From Himantopus leucocephalus (lineage: Eukaryota; Chordata; Aves; Charadriiformes; Recurvirostridae): 64,000 nucleotides of DNA. Under the pieces are notes generated by a model. That model was given only the letters and a program-made list of their open reading frames with translations. It did no database searches and was not told the origin of the DNA. The stretch lies in the NCBI GenBank assembly GCA_003993805.1, contig RSEF01000002.1, forward strand, positions 75,856,109-75,920,108, written 5' to 3'. Positions 48,581-62,600 of this stretch are shown here, piece by piece (position 1 is the stretch's first letter; each line of letters begins with the position of its first letter). A program made the translations under genes and the position numbers.

Positions 48581-49569
48581 TTAAAATTAGTCACAGCTTT
48601 AGTCCCACGTGAGTTTAGCTGAAAGCCAGAAATGATTTAATCTTAAAAGTCTATGAGTCGAAAGATGTTTCCCTTATGTGGTAAAGGGAAACCAACGGCT
48701 TGAATTCAAGCCTGTGCTGTTTCAAGATCACTCTTTGAAAGAGTCTCTCAGTGATTCCACTCTGCTTTGGTAGCTTAAAAAACTATGCATGTCAGTGGTC
48801 AGGATGCAATTGGAAACAAAAACTTCTCACAATTATTTTCCTTCCAAAAGCATTGGAGAAAACCCCTTCTCCCTGTCAGAATTCCTCTACAAAACCCAAA
48901 GCACTTGCACCGCACAGGCTTACAAGTGAGCTGGAGCTCATCACCCTGTATGGTTGTACTACACAAACAGGCAAATAACCAGGACCCGTAAGCAAAAAAA
49001 GTGAAGTATGGTCCATTTAAAATAACATACATGCACTGCCCTGTGTTGCAATTCCACCTTATTGTATGCCCCAGAAGTGTTCTTTAATGTTCTGATGCAA
49101 CTAAATGCTTCAACAAGTAAATTCAACCCAGACTCTGAAAGCAAAATGAGATTCCCCCATTTTGTAGTCCTCACAAGCAGACATGGCTCAACAGAAAAAA
49201 CAAACATCTCCAGAGACATGCGAATTATTTTCACTGAAAATTTCCCGCATTAAAACTCTTTTCCCCTGCATCCTTGACTAGCTAGAATTATCACCATTTC
49301 TGATGTCCCAAGGGCATTTACAACCGCAGATGGCATTTTGACTATCACGCTACCTAAAACACCTTCTGCTCCACCAGATGACCCCCAAAGAGAACTCCAT
49401 TTTGCAGTTCCTTGCTTTTATCTCTGCACAGTGACACAACAGCTACTACCCTTTCTGCTAGCTGGCACATTCTTTAACCACAGAGCTACAGGTGTTTCCC
49501 AATGACCCTGATGGATTCCCCTGCATGTGAAAACCGTTTGACTGAATCAACAGCAGCACCTGCAGAGCA

Positions 49570-49642
49570 GTCTGGGGGGAGGAGGATGGGTTAGATGACA
49601 AAGGTCTCTTCCAGCCCTATTTCCTTGTATTCTGTGATGCAT
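49570..49642 (+). mobile_element. CR1 LINE 3' tail fragment
   Basis: Contains only the final 70 or so bases: a GGATGGGTTAGATGAC block, AAAGGTCTCTTCCAGCCCTA, and a tail TATTCTGTGATG. Confidence 0.8.
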
Positions 49643-50719
49643 ATGTGATCACGCTATGTAGCATTTATGCCTTTTTATCCTGACCTAAAGGCAGTTGCTT
49701 TTCACTACGCTGGAACACAAAGACAAAGTACCTGAACCGATGGTATCAGATGCAGATTAGCAAGCTGTGGACAATAGGATTCTTAGCTAACTGCTGCTTT
49801 CAGTCCTGATGGGGAGCTCTCTGCCTGTGTCCTGGAGTGAACCCTGGGGGGGGAAAAAAATCCTCTCCTGTGGAGATGCCTGAATGTCTGTCTGGGAAGC
49901 CACAACCAGAGCTCCAATATGTATCTGTACCACTGCCGTAAAACTTAGGGTCTCATGCTATGTAAGGTCTTTGCAAGAATGTTCCTATGGATTGCAGTCT
50001 CCATTCTGAACTGATCATTTCTGCAATGACCTCACTGATGTGAAAATTACTCCTGTTTCACACATTATTCATAAAATACTTCTAAATCAGGAGACTGGAC
50101 ACAAGAAATGATAACCTTCTAACAGTTTCAAAATAAGGATGAGAAAAATAGCCTGTGGTAAGAGGAAACTTCTAAATGATCAGATTAAAACTGACAATTC
50201 CCTTTTCTCCAAGGGTAAGGAACACGAACAGTCATTCACCAGGGGAAAGTGCTAATCTCCTTGATTTCAGTACAACCAAAAAACTATATAAATTAAATAG
50301 GGGTGCTATTATTGGATAAACTTTGTGCAATACCTTTTGGACCGCCCAAGGGAGTTTATGGCCGGCTCTAGGAGTCATTCTCTGAGATGACGACCTTCTG
50401 CAATGCTCGGTGCAATGATTCTAGAATTTGGCAGGGTTGCAGCAAGAGAAGTAAAGCCAGTCTGACTACTCTGATATTATTGGCCTTTAAGCGTGGGCCA
50501 TAGTAAAATCCCCTTTCCCCTGATGTGGGGGAGCCAGGAATATCTGATAAAACAATAACAAGAGCAGACATAAAAAGTTCAAGAGTCCCTGGCTTACTGC
50601 ATTTATCGAGGGGGGATGACAACATTTACTTTTTGAGGTTTTTTTACGTTTCTTGGACTTACAGTGGTTTTGCAACTGCCTGTTTTGTCCAGCATTGTCC
50701 ACTGTTACTATATTACTTT

Positions 50720-51350
50720 TGAATGCTGAAAGTTACCTGGTCATCCAAAGCACTGGGGGGGCAAATCAGGTTTTCCATAAGTCTCAGCCAAAGCAGAGCT
50801 AATTCCCTCTTGAGGGGCTTCAGCTTCCTCTGTTTTTTTATCCCTAAATCAAGCATTACTTTGTCAGGGAAACATCACTGTGAGCCAAACCAGTGTTCAG
50901 TAGCTGAACAAGAGCTGCGGGAGGGTCTTCTACCCTGGCAGCGCTTTTGGCCCTCCAGCAGTTCCCAGGCTGGCAGGCAGGAGGTGGTGGGCTCCTGGCC
51001 GGGCAGACACGGAAAGGATGCGGCAAGGGCACGGAGTCACTCTTCTACAGCAAAGCACAGGATTATGTTATAGAAGGATAGAAAAAGGCTGATAAAATTC
51101 GTCAAGAAGGAAGCGGGCAGGGGGCAAAAGAGGTGGAAGCAGAAGGAGTCCTGAGCTGGGTGTCAGCAGAGGCAGCCACAGCTGGTTGCAATTTGGTGAG
51201 CAGCCCCTTCCCCACCTGCCTGCTCAGAGAGAGCCTGGGCTGCCCCTGCTCCAGCTGGCACAGCCCTCCCACACCTCAAAGGGGACCAGTTACAAAACTC
51301 ACTCCCCTCCAAAAAAAAAAAGAAAAAATATTTTTAAAGAAGCCTAGCTA
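50720..51350. other. G+C-richer intronic block, function unknown
   Basis: This is clearly richer in G and C than the surrounding intron, notably 50915-51045 and 51115-51260. It contains open frames (for example plus 50723-51073) that match no family I know and start with non-ATG codons. It could be a regulatory island or a decayed repeat. Nothing decides between these. Confidence 0.25.
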
Positions 51351-51849
51351 GCGGGTGCACTATTTCTATGCTGAGGAGATCCATTCACTTAAAAGGAGAC
51401 TGCTTTGTCTGCTGTCAGCATTATATTAGCAGGAAACATTTGCAGGCACTGTTACATTCATTTCCAAGGCAGACTATGTTCGGTGTAGGCGATCTTCAGA
51501 CAATGTAATGGATAAAAAATGAAGAGGGTTTTGCTGAGCATGCACACAGTCAAAACATTTTTAGAAAGACTTAAAAGGTGGCCAAGTCTGAATGGATTTT
51601 AACGTGATAGCAAAAGCACATCTCTGACACAAAGGCCAAAGCTGTGTTAAACCGCAAATCATTGCACACAGGCTAGTGTGAGGAGCAGATGATCGCTTGC
51701 CTTCTTTGACAGTTAAGATATTCAGAAAGCAAACTGCTGAGCAATGTATGACATCCTCAGGATATGGGAATTCCTGACATCCCATACATTTCTTGCATAT
51801 AATTCCCTCTGATGCAAGCCCAATATTCACCACAGAACTGCTATCGACT

Positions 51850-51875
51850 TTTTCCTTTCCTTTTCCTTTCCTTTA
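51850..51875. repeat. TTTCC pyrimidine repeat
   Basis: Units of TTTCC and TTTTCC in a pure pyrimidine tract (TTTTCCTTTCCTTTTCCTTT and onward). Confidence 0.85.
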
Positions 51876-53170
51876 TTCTTCTGGTAATGTGTTTTAGTTT
51901 GGGTGATAGGTGAAGAGCCTGAGCTTTTTGCCCTTCCTCTTCCAAAGGGCTAAAATCTCAAGCAAATTAAGTTTCATCACTGTCCCAAAGATTAAATACT
52001 ACAAGATGGTTAAAAACAAATCCAACCCCCACAAATGTGACACATAACAATGACTCCCTGCTACATTTTCAATGGCAATCTACCCATTAGATATTGCGGT
52101 CCACTGAAAGTTAGCCTGTGTGAGCATAAACACACTAAAAATTCCATGTAAACTTTTTTTTTTGCTTCAAAATTTCTTCCTGGAAAGGATGTTCCTTTAG
52201 CTGTGACAGTAAAAGAGGTTAATATGCACTGAAAATTGTTCCTTCTCATCTGGCTTAGCAAAGCTGCATTTATGATTCAAGAGAAACAATTATTGTTTAA
52301 TTCAGTTTTTGTATTTTTTGCCAGTGTAAATCAATTCTTTTACTGTGTGGATTTTAGTATTAAACGTCATTAAAATAATTTAAGATTGGCTTATCTAATT
52401 TACACCTACAACCTATATTTCAAAAATTGCTTTTGTTATCTCTTGGCAAAGACTTATTTCTTGGTTAATTCAACAATGTGACCACATTAAGATCTATTTT
52501 CTTTTACTGAATATGGCAAAGTACATACTCTTAAGTATTACTATGAAACAGCGAAAGTAAAATACAATCAGACTTAAACAATCAGAAGCACATAGTCATT
52601 TCTCTGCATATATGCATTTATCACAAACTTGATATATTGTGAAAATCAGTCATTCAAAGCAAGTATTCACATCCTTATTGCAAGTTCCAAGTGCTGAATT
52701 TTCACAAATAAATAAAATAATAAAAAACCCCAACACCTAAGAGTAGTCCATAAACACCAACATGAGATTTGGAGCAAAAAAGGCCAATGCAACTTGGAAC
52801 GCACTAGCCAGACTGTAACCTTATGAGATGAGAGAGTAAGAATATCAACGTTATGGCATCACCACCATTATGGCAGTCCTAACCACTACAGCAGTGGAGC
52901 ACTGATGGAATATTACTTCTGTTGTGCTTGTAACAATTGCAAGGAAATTAATGTAACAGAATTGTGGGTATTTCAGGCAAACACATTTGTTCAAACAGAG
53001 TGTTTGTCTATAGAGTTCCTTTGGTTTATAACAATGTACTATGTTTTGAGAGAAAGATACACAGACAAAGAAAATAAATACCTTATAAACTTGAAAATAT
53101 TTGTCCTTTAGCTGTTAATCTGTTTCACAATTTAAAATGTCTAACAACAGTTGTAAGAGGAAAAATGCAA

Positions 53171-53467
53171 ATATAGTCCCTAAACCAACCACAAATACTG
53201 ACATCCTAGAGAAATCTAAATATTTTAAAGATGGAACCAAGACCAAACAAGCAAAGTAAAGAACATCCTTCTGTAGAACTTAATGCTGAAATTAACTGGC
53301 AAAAAAAGGGGGCTGTGTNATATAGTCCCTAAACCAACCACAAATACTGACATCCTAGAGAAACCTAAATGTTTTCAAGATGGAACCAAGACCAAACAAG
53401 GAAAGTAAAGAACATCCTTCTGTAGAACTTAATGCTGAAAATAACTGGCAAAAAAAGGGGGCTGTGT
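53171..53467 (+). repeat. 148-bp direct duplication split by one N
   Basis: 53171-53318 and 53320-53467 are both 148 bases and align without gaps, with five substitutions by my count. The only thing between them is the single N at 53319. This is the pattern of two contig ends that overlap but were not merged. A true tandem duplication is the alternative. Confidence 0.95.
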
Positions 53468-56400
53468 AAAAGCAACCATCAGATGAAGCCCAAGTATCTT
53501 CTACTCAGGAAATTTGGGTAGATTTTGGGGAATAAGCTTTCAAAGTACAAGATGTTTTACTGAAATTGTTACTTAATGAAGCCTGTGGCGCTCTTATTAA
53601 CTATTCCTTGTTGTCTTACAGATTTTTACTGTTTAAATCCTTTCAAGTAAACTAGAAATTAAAGTGTAACATGTTTTCTGCAGGTTTCATTTCTATCTCG
53701 CTACTGTTCCCTATGCCATTTCACCTCACAGCAACTGAAAAATTGTGTTACACAGTGAGGACAAGAACCAGACAACCAACCAACCAATCAAAAATCTAAG
53801 AAACCTCCCAGTATCAAAAAACAAACCCTCACTATGGGAATTGTACTGAAAGGCCAAAACAAGAGGACAGAATGACTGAAGACAACATACAGAGCAATAT
53901 AAAATATAAATCTGAACAGCGCTGAGGTATCAGGTAAGGGCTTTTTTGTTTGAGTAGCAATAGCATAGGACAATGTCATAGTATCTGCCTCTACTGTCAA
54001 AGAATGAAGTGACTTCAAAGAAAAAAAAAAATCTGAAAAGCCCCTAAAACACACCTGCATGTCTTGACAAGTGAAATGCAACTTTTTATTAAAAACACAA
54101 AATAGAGCTTTGAAGATCTATTAGCTCCTTTGTGGAAAGATCAGAGTATGGTAAACTATCTGAACAATTATAAAGCAATTAACGACCGTAATTACGCCAA
54201 CTTTGATTAATCATGAGAAAATCAAACACCAGCCAGTGAATTTAATGAATGCTCATACTGGAAATGAGCAAAAAACTCTGTAAGAAAGAACATATCCGTA
54301 TGTCCCCATAACATAAGATGAGACATGTGATACTGAAAAAGCCCTATATTCTTGGCATTTGCTTATTTTAAGCCAAAAATCTAAATCTCAGGAATGCTAC
54401 AATTAATTACCCATTATTGCAGGTTACTGAAAGAAGTATAAAAATTACTAACTTTATATTCTGTAATGCAAACAAGACAGGTCTACCTCCCAGCTGGAAC
54501 CATCTATTTTATTTATATTACATACTGAAACTAGGTCCAGAAAAGTCATTTGGGATGTGTCATGGGAAACCATTGATGAGATGCTGTCAAAAAATAGTGT
54601 TCAGAATCCCTTTTTAAAACACACTACATTTGGTAGGCCACAGATCATGATTTGCTACTGAGCCTTTCTCCCACCACACTGAATTTTGCAAGAATCACAT
54701 GAGAAAACCATGAAAGACTAAAAGAAATGGAAGAGACAGCAAGAACCCTTAACATCCACAAATGAAATTACTTTTTAATGAATATAACTGTCTTCAAAAA
54801 ACTTAAGAATTCAGATCAACCTGATACTTTTTCAGCATTTTCTACCAGCCTAAAGAGCTGTCTTAATGACTTCACACGGAGCTGAGGTCTCTGGCATGAC
54901 CAGACAGCAGAATAGTTGGGAAGCAGAGATTTTCCATGTACTTACAGACGCAGTCTCAGGGGATCTTATTATCCTGACCTTTAATAACATGCAAAAAAAA
55001 AAAAAAAAGAAATAACAAATTTATTAAATTCTGTAGAGTCTTAAATTTAAGGTAGAGATATGGAGATTATTACCTCTTAGGTTTAATCATGTTATTAATT
55101 TAGAGCAGCGGACTCAGACAATGAATTTTGACTTCTCCCTAACTTAGGAAAAAAAAAAAACAAACCAAAAAACTTGATCCTAGAGTCTGAGCAGTACATT
55201 TTTTGGGCCTGTTACACTGACAATAAAAATCAAAGAATGTGGCTTAAAGAGGATTTCCTCTAACTTAGATATAGTAACAAGCACAGCCCCAGTTATTATT
55301 TATTACCTATAGACCACAAAAATTCCAAGCTAGTTCGGCTATGTGTTATATCTGTAGCAATGCCGATCTGTGAATTTACAAGGCAGGAGTCTCTGAAGGA
55401 CAGGAGTGATTACAGAACTGGGCATCAGCGTTGGGAGTTTTATGGGGCAGGTAATATTAGACATAATGTTAGACACATTAATGTTAAGTTCATTCTTCAT
55501 ATCATCTGAAATAAACTTGTAGTGCTACGTGTACACATCACCACAAATTACACTATCAAATAAATATACAAAGACTTCTCCTTAGAAAATCCGCATTTAA
55601 TTATATTATGCCACTTCCCTCACAGGTGCGCTAGAAGGAAGCTATCCCACTACAGCTTTCACAGAGCAGTAGTTATGATCTGCCACTGACAAAAGCAAAA
55701 GCAAAGCTGAAATTGCACGCAATCACCAAAGGCCCTAAATTAAGTACTTCTGGTCAGCCTATAGACTACAACAAATTTCTCGTTTGCCCAGCGAGCCAGG
55801 ATGCCTTTCCTGTCACCACCCGGTGTCAAAAGTGTCACTCTACACTACAAACTTTCCACACTACAGAAATTACTACCTCTTAGAAAGGTATATTGCTTTT
55901 GAAGACATACTGCCTCTTTCTTCTGGCAAAATGTTACCTCTTACAGGTACTATAAAGATCCTGGTAAACATACTGTGATAACTCATGAACTGCAGACTGT
56001 ATTTAAACTTCAAGACATGCATTTTTATTTGTTAAACTGTTCCACAGACATTTGAAATCAGGTGGTCTTTATTGGTATCTTGATGAAAGGAAAATAAGTA
56101 GTACAGGACAAAACCTACTAATTATTTTTCTTAAACACAGATAATTTGTCATTAAATTTAACTGTAAAATATTCTAATCCTTCTGAGTGATGACCTTGTG
56201 AAGTGGGTTCTTAAAAAGCTTGAGGTCTTATTTACCTTGCAAACATGAAAAACCCAGCACCGGCTTGATTTGTCAACTTTCTAGGATATGTTTAAGACCA
56301 GTAAAATACAAAGGTTTTCAAGAAAGTCTCAAGGTAATGCTTCATTGCTCATGGCATTACATAGGTGTACAAAAGCAGTCTTTATGTGAAAAGCCATGTA

Positions 56401-57434
56401 GGACAGTAAGACAAGCGGGTTTTTAGGATACACATGCTGTTTCTTCAAGCCTGCGACAGGAAGCCAGAGCCCAGATGGGAAAAGTTCTTAGCAGAAATTC
56501 ACTTAACTGAAGCTCTGCCAATTTATAATTAGTGACTTCATCCATTACACCTTTTCTGTTTTGTTCTTTTTTTTTAAACCCCAACCAGGTATTTTGTTTC
56601 AGCACAAAAAAAATCCATAATTCTGTACAGTTAGCAAACAATATGGAACTAGATGATGACTTCTTTGTATTATTTCAAGGTAGGAGTGATAAAATGAGAT
56701 AAACTATGAAAGTCATCCATTCAGTACATATTCTAGTGTTATATAAATTTATGAGGTATTTTGAGAATGATTATTTCCCCCTACCCTCTGAATCACAAAG
56801 CTTAATTTAAATGAGCTGAAGCCCAGTAACAAGGCTACTAATTCATGTACTTAGAGTGTAAGTGGTTTATAAATCATTTACCTTCACAGAGAAAAAGAGA
56901 TTAAAATAACTATGGGACTGTTTTAAAACAGGGATGAGGATCGTTACCCGAAACAAATACAAAACATAAGAAACTGCCTGTTTTCTCCTACAAAGTCACA
57001 GTCCAAAGAGTGGGAAATATGTGGGAAAATAAAGCATCGTGACTCTGGTACGAGCAGAAACAAGCATAAAGCCAAATTATTCAAACAAGTAGTGCCCAAC
57101 TTTTGGAAAGTCTGGAGCTAAAAATGAAACAGAAAGCGCAACTGATTCAGCAGTGTCAACTACTGAAACTGCAAGTCACTGTGCCATAAAAGAGCTGGTG
57201 CACTATAAACACTGGGAAGGATTCCCATGGAAAAGAGGTGCACTGCAAATAACTCCTGCTCCAAAATCAATACTTAAAATAACTATAATTACAGAGTTCC
57301 TTAGTCAAAACATGTAGTTAATGCTACTAAAAGAAAATCAGACCAATAAAGTCCCATGCTCCAACAAATTTAAAATAAAAGTATGTGTGGAGAAAATAAA
57401 ATTTAAAAAGGAAGAAAGAAGTGAATTTGATGTG

Positions 57435-57456
57435 TGTTTGCAAATATATGCAAACA
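57435..57456. repeat. 8-bp-arm palindrome with forkhead-like sites
   Basis: TGTTTGCA (57435-57442), six bases AATATA, then TGCAAACA (57449-57456): a perfect inverted repeat. Each arm contains TGTTTGC, a forkhead-type core. It may bind a dimer or may be chance in AT-rich DNA. Confidence 0.5.
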
Positions 57457-57984
57457 TCACTTGACCAGACTGAGCAAGCAATACATTGTCAAGACAACAT
57501 CTACAGATCTTGGGCTGCTAATCTCCAGAGTGATCTTTAAAATCTGATAGGCAAAACATTTTGCATTTGTAGCTGGATTCAGGAACAGCACACACTTTGA
57601 TTTACAAAACCTGATTAAAATGTGAGGCAGTCATAAATTAAAGCAGCCCACGGTCATGCTTGATAGAGGGATGGCAAACCTTACCTGGGGCAGTTCAGAG
57701 GCTGTCATGACACACAGCCCACCTAGAGGGCATGCAAAGATCCTCTCTGGGAGCGGGGGCCACAATTTAACAGCCCCTGGGCACTACTCTTTGCCACAGA
57801 AGAGGAAGGTGGGACAGTGAGTGCAACCCAATCCTGCATGGAGGCAGTGAAATGCTGGGCCTTTCTGGTGCCAGTCAGAAAAAACAAAACTAGCAATCTC
57901 ACTGAGGGGAAAGGAAGAAAAAAAAGAAAACAAAAAAGGAGGAACAATTCATTTCTTCCCACCGTAGTATATTGGTGCAGTAGA

Positions 57985-58076
57985 TGTAAATAAGGTATTA
58001 AGGTTCGCTGTGAGCTGCGTGACTTGTCTGNTGTAAATAAGGTATTATGGTTCACTGTGAGCTGCGTGACTTGTCT
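57985..58076 (+). repeat. 45-bp direct duplication split by an N
   Basis: 57985-58029 and 58032-58076 match at 43 of 45 positions, with G and N (58030-58031) between them. The structure is the same as at 53.3 kb. Confidence 0.95.
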
Positions 58077-58525
58077 TTAGCACCTTTTTAGCTTCACGAG
58101 GAGAAAATGAGGAAGTCTGCAGAATCTAGAAAATCTCACAAGTACTAACATCACCCTTAAGTTTGAGAAACAGCAGAACATGGTTAGGAAATCTCAGAAG
58201 GTAATCATAGCTGCTGGACTAGACAAGCGGAAAAAGGTGTGCTGTGACAGATCAGGAGGGTTACTAGGGCAGTGGTTACAGGAATAGATGGGGGCGCCGC
58301 TGATGCAAAAAACTCAACATTAAAGTATTACTCTTTCACCTGTAAATATACTTGGAGCGCTGCTGTTATTTGTGCAATAAAACTTTGGCTCCTGCTCTTG
58401 GCCACCAACTTTTGAACACCCACCCAACCACCCCCAAACCACAAAGCCAATACCACCACCCCACCATCCCCCACCCTGCAACGGACCTCTAGAGTTTGCT
58501 TGAAATCACGTAAATGTCCAGTGAT

Positions 58526-58582
58526 GGGGGGGGGGGGAGATATAAAGNNNNNNNNNNNNNGGGGGGGGGGGGAGATATCAAG
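58526..58582 (+). repeat. G-run duplication flanking a 13-N gap
   Basis: Twelve Gs plus AGATATAAAG (58526-58547), then 13 N (58548-58560), then twelve Gs plus AGATATCAAG (58561-58582). The 22-base flanks differ at one base. The G run is a likely sequencing obstacle. Confidence 0.95.
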
Positions 58583-58734
58583 TAGATGTTTTTGACACTG
58601 GTGGCATAACAAGATAAGAAATTACTGTCTAAGGGTAATAACCATTGAGAGGTGAGATAAGCAAGGTATATGAATAGTTGAAAAAAATACATGCAGAAAC
58701 GTTATTATTCATACAGTATCAAACTAAAAATACT

Positions 58735-59612
58735 TTTCAAGTACAAATGTCTGCCTTGGGCCCAATTCTAGTTGGTATTGTTTATGCAAGACTTGGATAA
58801 TGGAAGAGCAACTATACTCATGAAATGAACAGATCACATCAAACTGAAAGGACTGCAAGCTTTTAGAAGGGGAGGACCACATTTCCAAATTATAGTGCTG
58901 AATTTGGAAGACAGCTTGAGAAGTCAATTTTTAGTTCTATGGAAGAAAAATAAAACACACATTAAAAACATGGAATAACAGAGTATGAAGCAGAAATGTT
59001 TATTGGGTTATAACCAATCACAAAGTATATACCAGTTAACAATTTGATGTAAGAAGGAATGGCAAAGCCTAATTCTGAGACACATTGGTAAGGGAACTTT
59101 ACATGTGCAAGGAGATGTTACATTCTATTAAGTACTTGAAGTATCTGCTGAAACAATCATGTTTCGGGCACCATACCTAAAGAGACATACTTTGCACTGT
59201 CCATGGTTGATCAACAATGATAACAGGTTTAAGAACAAGACATATGAGGAAAGATGAAAGGAATAGGGTCATTTTAGTCTGTAAGAGGAAGTAAGTACAG
59301 AGATCTGACAGCTGTTCTACAGCATGTGCAAGACAAATCTGAACTGTTCGTTGGAAGAACCACTACTGAGTGGCATTGGCTTAACCTGCATCAATTAAAA
59401 TATATTGGGGAGAGAAAAGGAAGAGGACTTTTCTAATCAAAGCAGCATGAAAGATGAGTTACAGATAGTTTAATCCCCATTATGGATATATTTTAAGAAC
59501 AGGTTATACAACCCCTGTCAGGGAAAACAAACACTTGCTCAATTCTGCCTCAGTACAAGGATGGACCAAGCTGATCAACATCTCCTTTAGTCCAAGCTGC
59601 AGCCCTAACAGC
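58735..59612 (+). mobile_element. ancient CR1 LINE relic (RT to 3' end)
   Basis: Blocks of the old amniote CR1 occur in order on the plus strand. They are CCTTGGGCCCAATTCTAGTT (RT 'LGPILF'), GACTTGGATAATGGAAGAGC ('DLDNGI'), GGGCACCATACCTAAAGAGA, ACAAGACATATGAGGAAAGA ('YEERL'), TCATTTTAGTCTGTAAGAGG ('LFSLEKR'), CCCTGTCAGGGAAAAC and TTCTGCCTCAGTACAAGGAT. The catalytic aspartate block is lost. Divergence is very high, much older than the CR1 copies at 24.6, 28.1 and 48.3 kb. An N gap lies just upstream. Confidence 0.75.
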
Positions 59613-62600
59613 AGCCCTGAGGTCTTAAAAAAAAAAAAAAAAATCTGCTTTCCATACGCATAGTCCCAGTTTCAAAGCTATCGTAATTTCAACAAAGGCC
59701 AATATTTATTGCTTCAGTGACAGGTTATTCTACACAGCTCTTAAGCTTAAGATGTTAGGTATTTCTAAATGGAGAAAAAGAGTTTGATTAACAAGCTTAC
59801 TATAAACACATACCATCTTGCTAGTTTGAAGCTGTTGGTAGAAATCCATAACATTAAAGACAGAGCCAACAGAGCCCTTAACGCTCTAAGAGATTTAAAC
59901 CACCTCCAGAACACATAACACAGAATTCCCATCTGGTAACAGCACCTACTTGAGAAGCCCTATTGATTTCCAAATTTGTAACAAAGACTGAGGCTACAGG
60001 TCTAAATAATCAAATTATTCAAACAGTAACTAATACTGAACAACAAGGTTGAATACAGTTTACAAGCTTAATTTGACTATTTGATGAGGTAGATGGGAGA
60101 ATCTCAGAACTAAGAAATTCCCTCCTCTTCACCCAAAATCAGACTTCCAATGCTGAAAGTTCACAAGGAAAAGCAAAAACTATTCAGATTTTAGTTCTCT
60201 CTCAGTCTACATGGGATGGCCTGACTCATTAGAAAGAAGGACCTAATGAGAGCTGATGATCTTACTTGTGTCGTATTTAACTACCTAATGTGTGGCTGTA
60301 CGGAAGCAGAACCAGATTATTTGTGGAGGTGCATATTAAAGGATGAAGTTGTAATGAGGGAAATTCAGATTAGATACCAGGTTAAAAAACCAAAAGTTCA
60401 CGATGTGGTAGTCAGGCACTGAAACAAGCATCCCCTAGAGGTGTGGAATATCCATCCTTGCAGTTATTTTAAACAAGCCCTAAGCAACCTTCACAAGGAT
60501 ATCTAAATGAGTGATGAGAAGCAAAACATTTGACTACCTGCTAGATCTTGGTAATTTTTTTCTCTTATAGAGCTGAGTAAAGAATAGAGACATATTTTTC
60601 TGTTAAATACTGCCTTATAAAATTCGTTTAGCTTCTGTCTTCCTGTGACCTGCTATTACATTAGTCTAATGAAGTCGAAAGGCAACGTCCTTCATCAGGC
60701 AGTTCCAAAAAGTCATATTGACTAATGGCCCAGGACGCATTTTGCTGGGTCTGAATTATAAACTTCTTGGCTGAAGCGAAGTTTTGAGTCAGTTACTTCC
60801 ATTCTTATCATCCAGAGGGATGCAGCTGCCAATGCAAAGAGTGGAGATGGCTAAGGGAAATCGCCATTAAAAAGACTCTGTGTTAGCTTAGTTGAGATAT
60901 AAAGCAATCTTTCCACTGCTGTAAAACTCAGTTCAGAGGTTTTTATGTTCAGGAATTACATACTGCCTGTATTTGAAGAAGCTGCTTAGTGACACTGCTT
61001 CCTTCTATGAGGGGGGTAGCAGATTGTTATATCGCGTCAGGGTTATAAGCATCTAGGAGATTGTTAATTAGGGGACCTCAGAGTTATCTCTGTATCTCTA
61101 TGCATTGTAATAAGGGCTTTTGCTCAGTGAAGAAACCAGCTCTTTACTACTCTCCACCACTTTAGCAGATGTTTTTAGCAGAAAAAAAAAGTCATTTCAA
61201 CATGCCCTACATCTAGAGCATGCTTCTGTAAACAGCAGTGCCAGTTTCAAGATCCTGCTTTGCCCACTGCCTGCTGGTTTCAGCCCCTGCTCAGCCGCTT
61301 TAAGTGGCTGGCAGGAATTAAAGGATATGGACAGGAACAAGCAGCCAAAGCCATGGAGTGATAAGAGGGATAGATAGAAGGAAAAAAGACGTTGTGCAAG
61401 CAGGTGTAGGAAGCACTCCTACTTAATGTTTAACCACAATACTAAATGGGGGTAGCTTGGGCCAGGCTGCCTAATAGAAATCTGTGGCTCTGTTTCTCCT
61501 TCCCCTCAAGGAAGCTGTATAGACTGAAGATTTTGAAGAAGCTGCATTCAACGAACAGAATGAAACTGGCGAAGGCACTTCAGCAAGACACAGGAAAAAC
61601 AATTTAAACTCTTTTTAGAGAGAAAAAAAGTCTGTCAAAAATGCCAGGACCTTTCCCACCTTTAAGAGCGCTCAGTACAGGGAACCTGAGGATATTCCTG
61701 AAACCAGCTTCCAATAATTTGAAGTCTAAAATATTTTCCTTACATTTGCAGAACTTCATAGACTAGATGATGTTTGAAAAAAAATATCGGTGTGTTTATG
61801 AGACCTTCTATCTTAAAATCTATTCCCACTGGATCTCCCTGGCTTGGAACTCCTACAGGGACCTTTCCAGCCTACAGCTGAGCTTGACAAACATAAAACT
61901 CAAAAATCTCTCTGGTCATATTCTATTCCATAGGCAATTGCAATAAAACCAAACAAAAATCCACAATAAGCACACAACAAAACCAAACACCCCCAAACAT
62001 TTTTTTTTTTAAACGAGAAACAAGAAAACCCCCCTCTATACTTCTCTTATATTCATAAAGCCCCTTATGCTAACACAGCTTTTACATGCAAGAGAAATTC
62101 CAGAGTTTATGCTGCAGAGGTTTAGTGAGGAATCATCTGAGCCGACCTCTATTCTCCTCCTCAGCTGAGAAGGATGCTAAAGGAAGAAATTGCTAATAGT
62201 GAAAGCAAGCCCTTTAGCAGTATGACCCCAAGAGAAGTTTTAATAACCAGCCTACACAGTTTTTCATTGTCAGCATACTCAGGCAATTGGGGAGGCATAA
62301 CAATCTGCATGGGTCTTGGTGGGAAGAGCAGAGGTTGCCAAAAGGAAGTGTTTGGAAGGCACGTTACCAGGGCTAGGCTATGTGTACATGGCTGAAACAT
62401 AAGCTGCTTTTCTGCAAGCGAGCTCTTTTAATAGGAATCGAGTTTATTTATTTATTCAGAAGCAGATGGCATCCTCTCAAGACGTTATGCAGAACATGAC
62501 ACACAAAACAAGTATTTTCATCTGAGCATATTTTTTCTAATCAACTCCCTGCTATTCAGCACTAAATGACAAACAAAAAATTTAGTCTCCAGAGTCTGGT

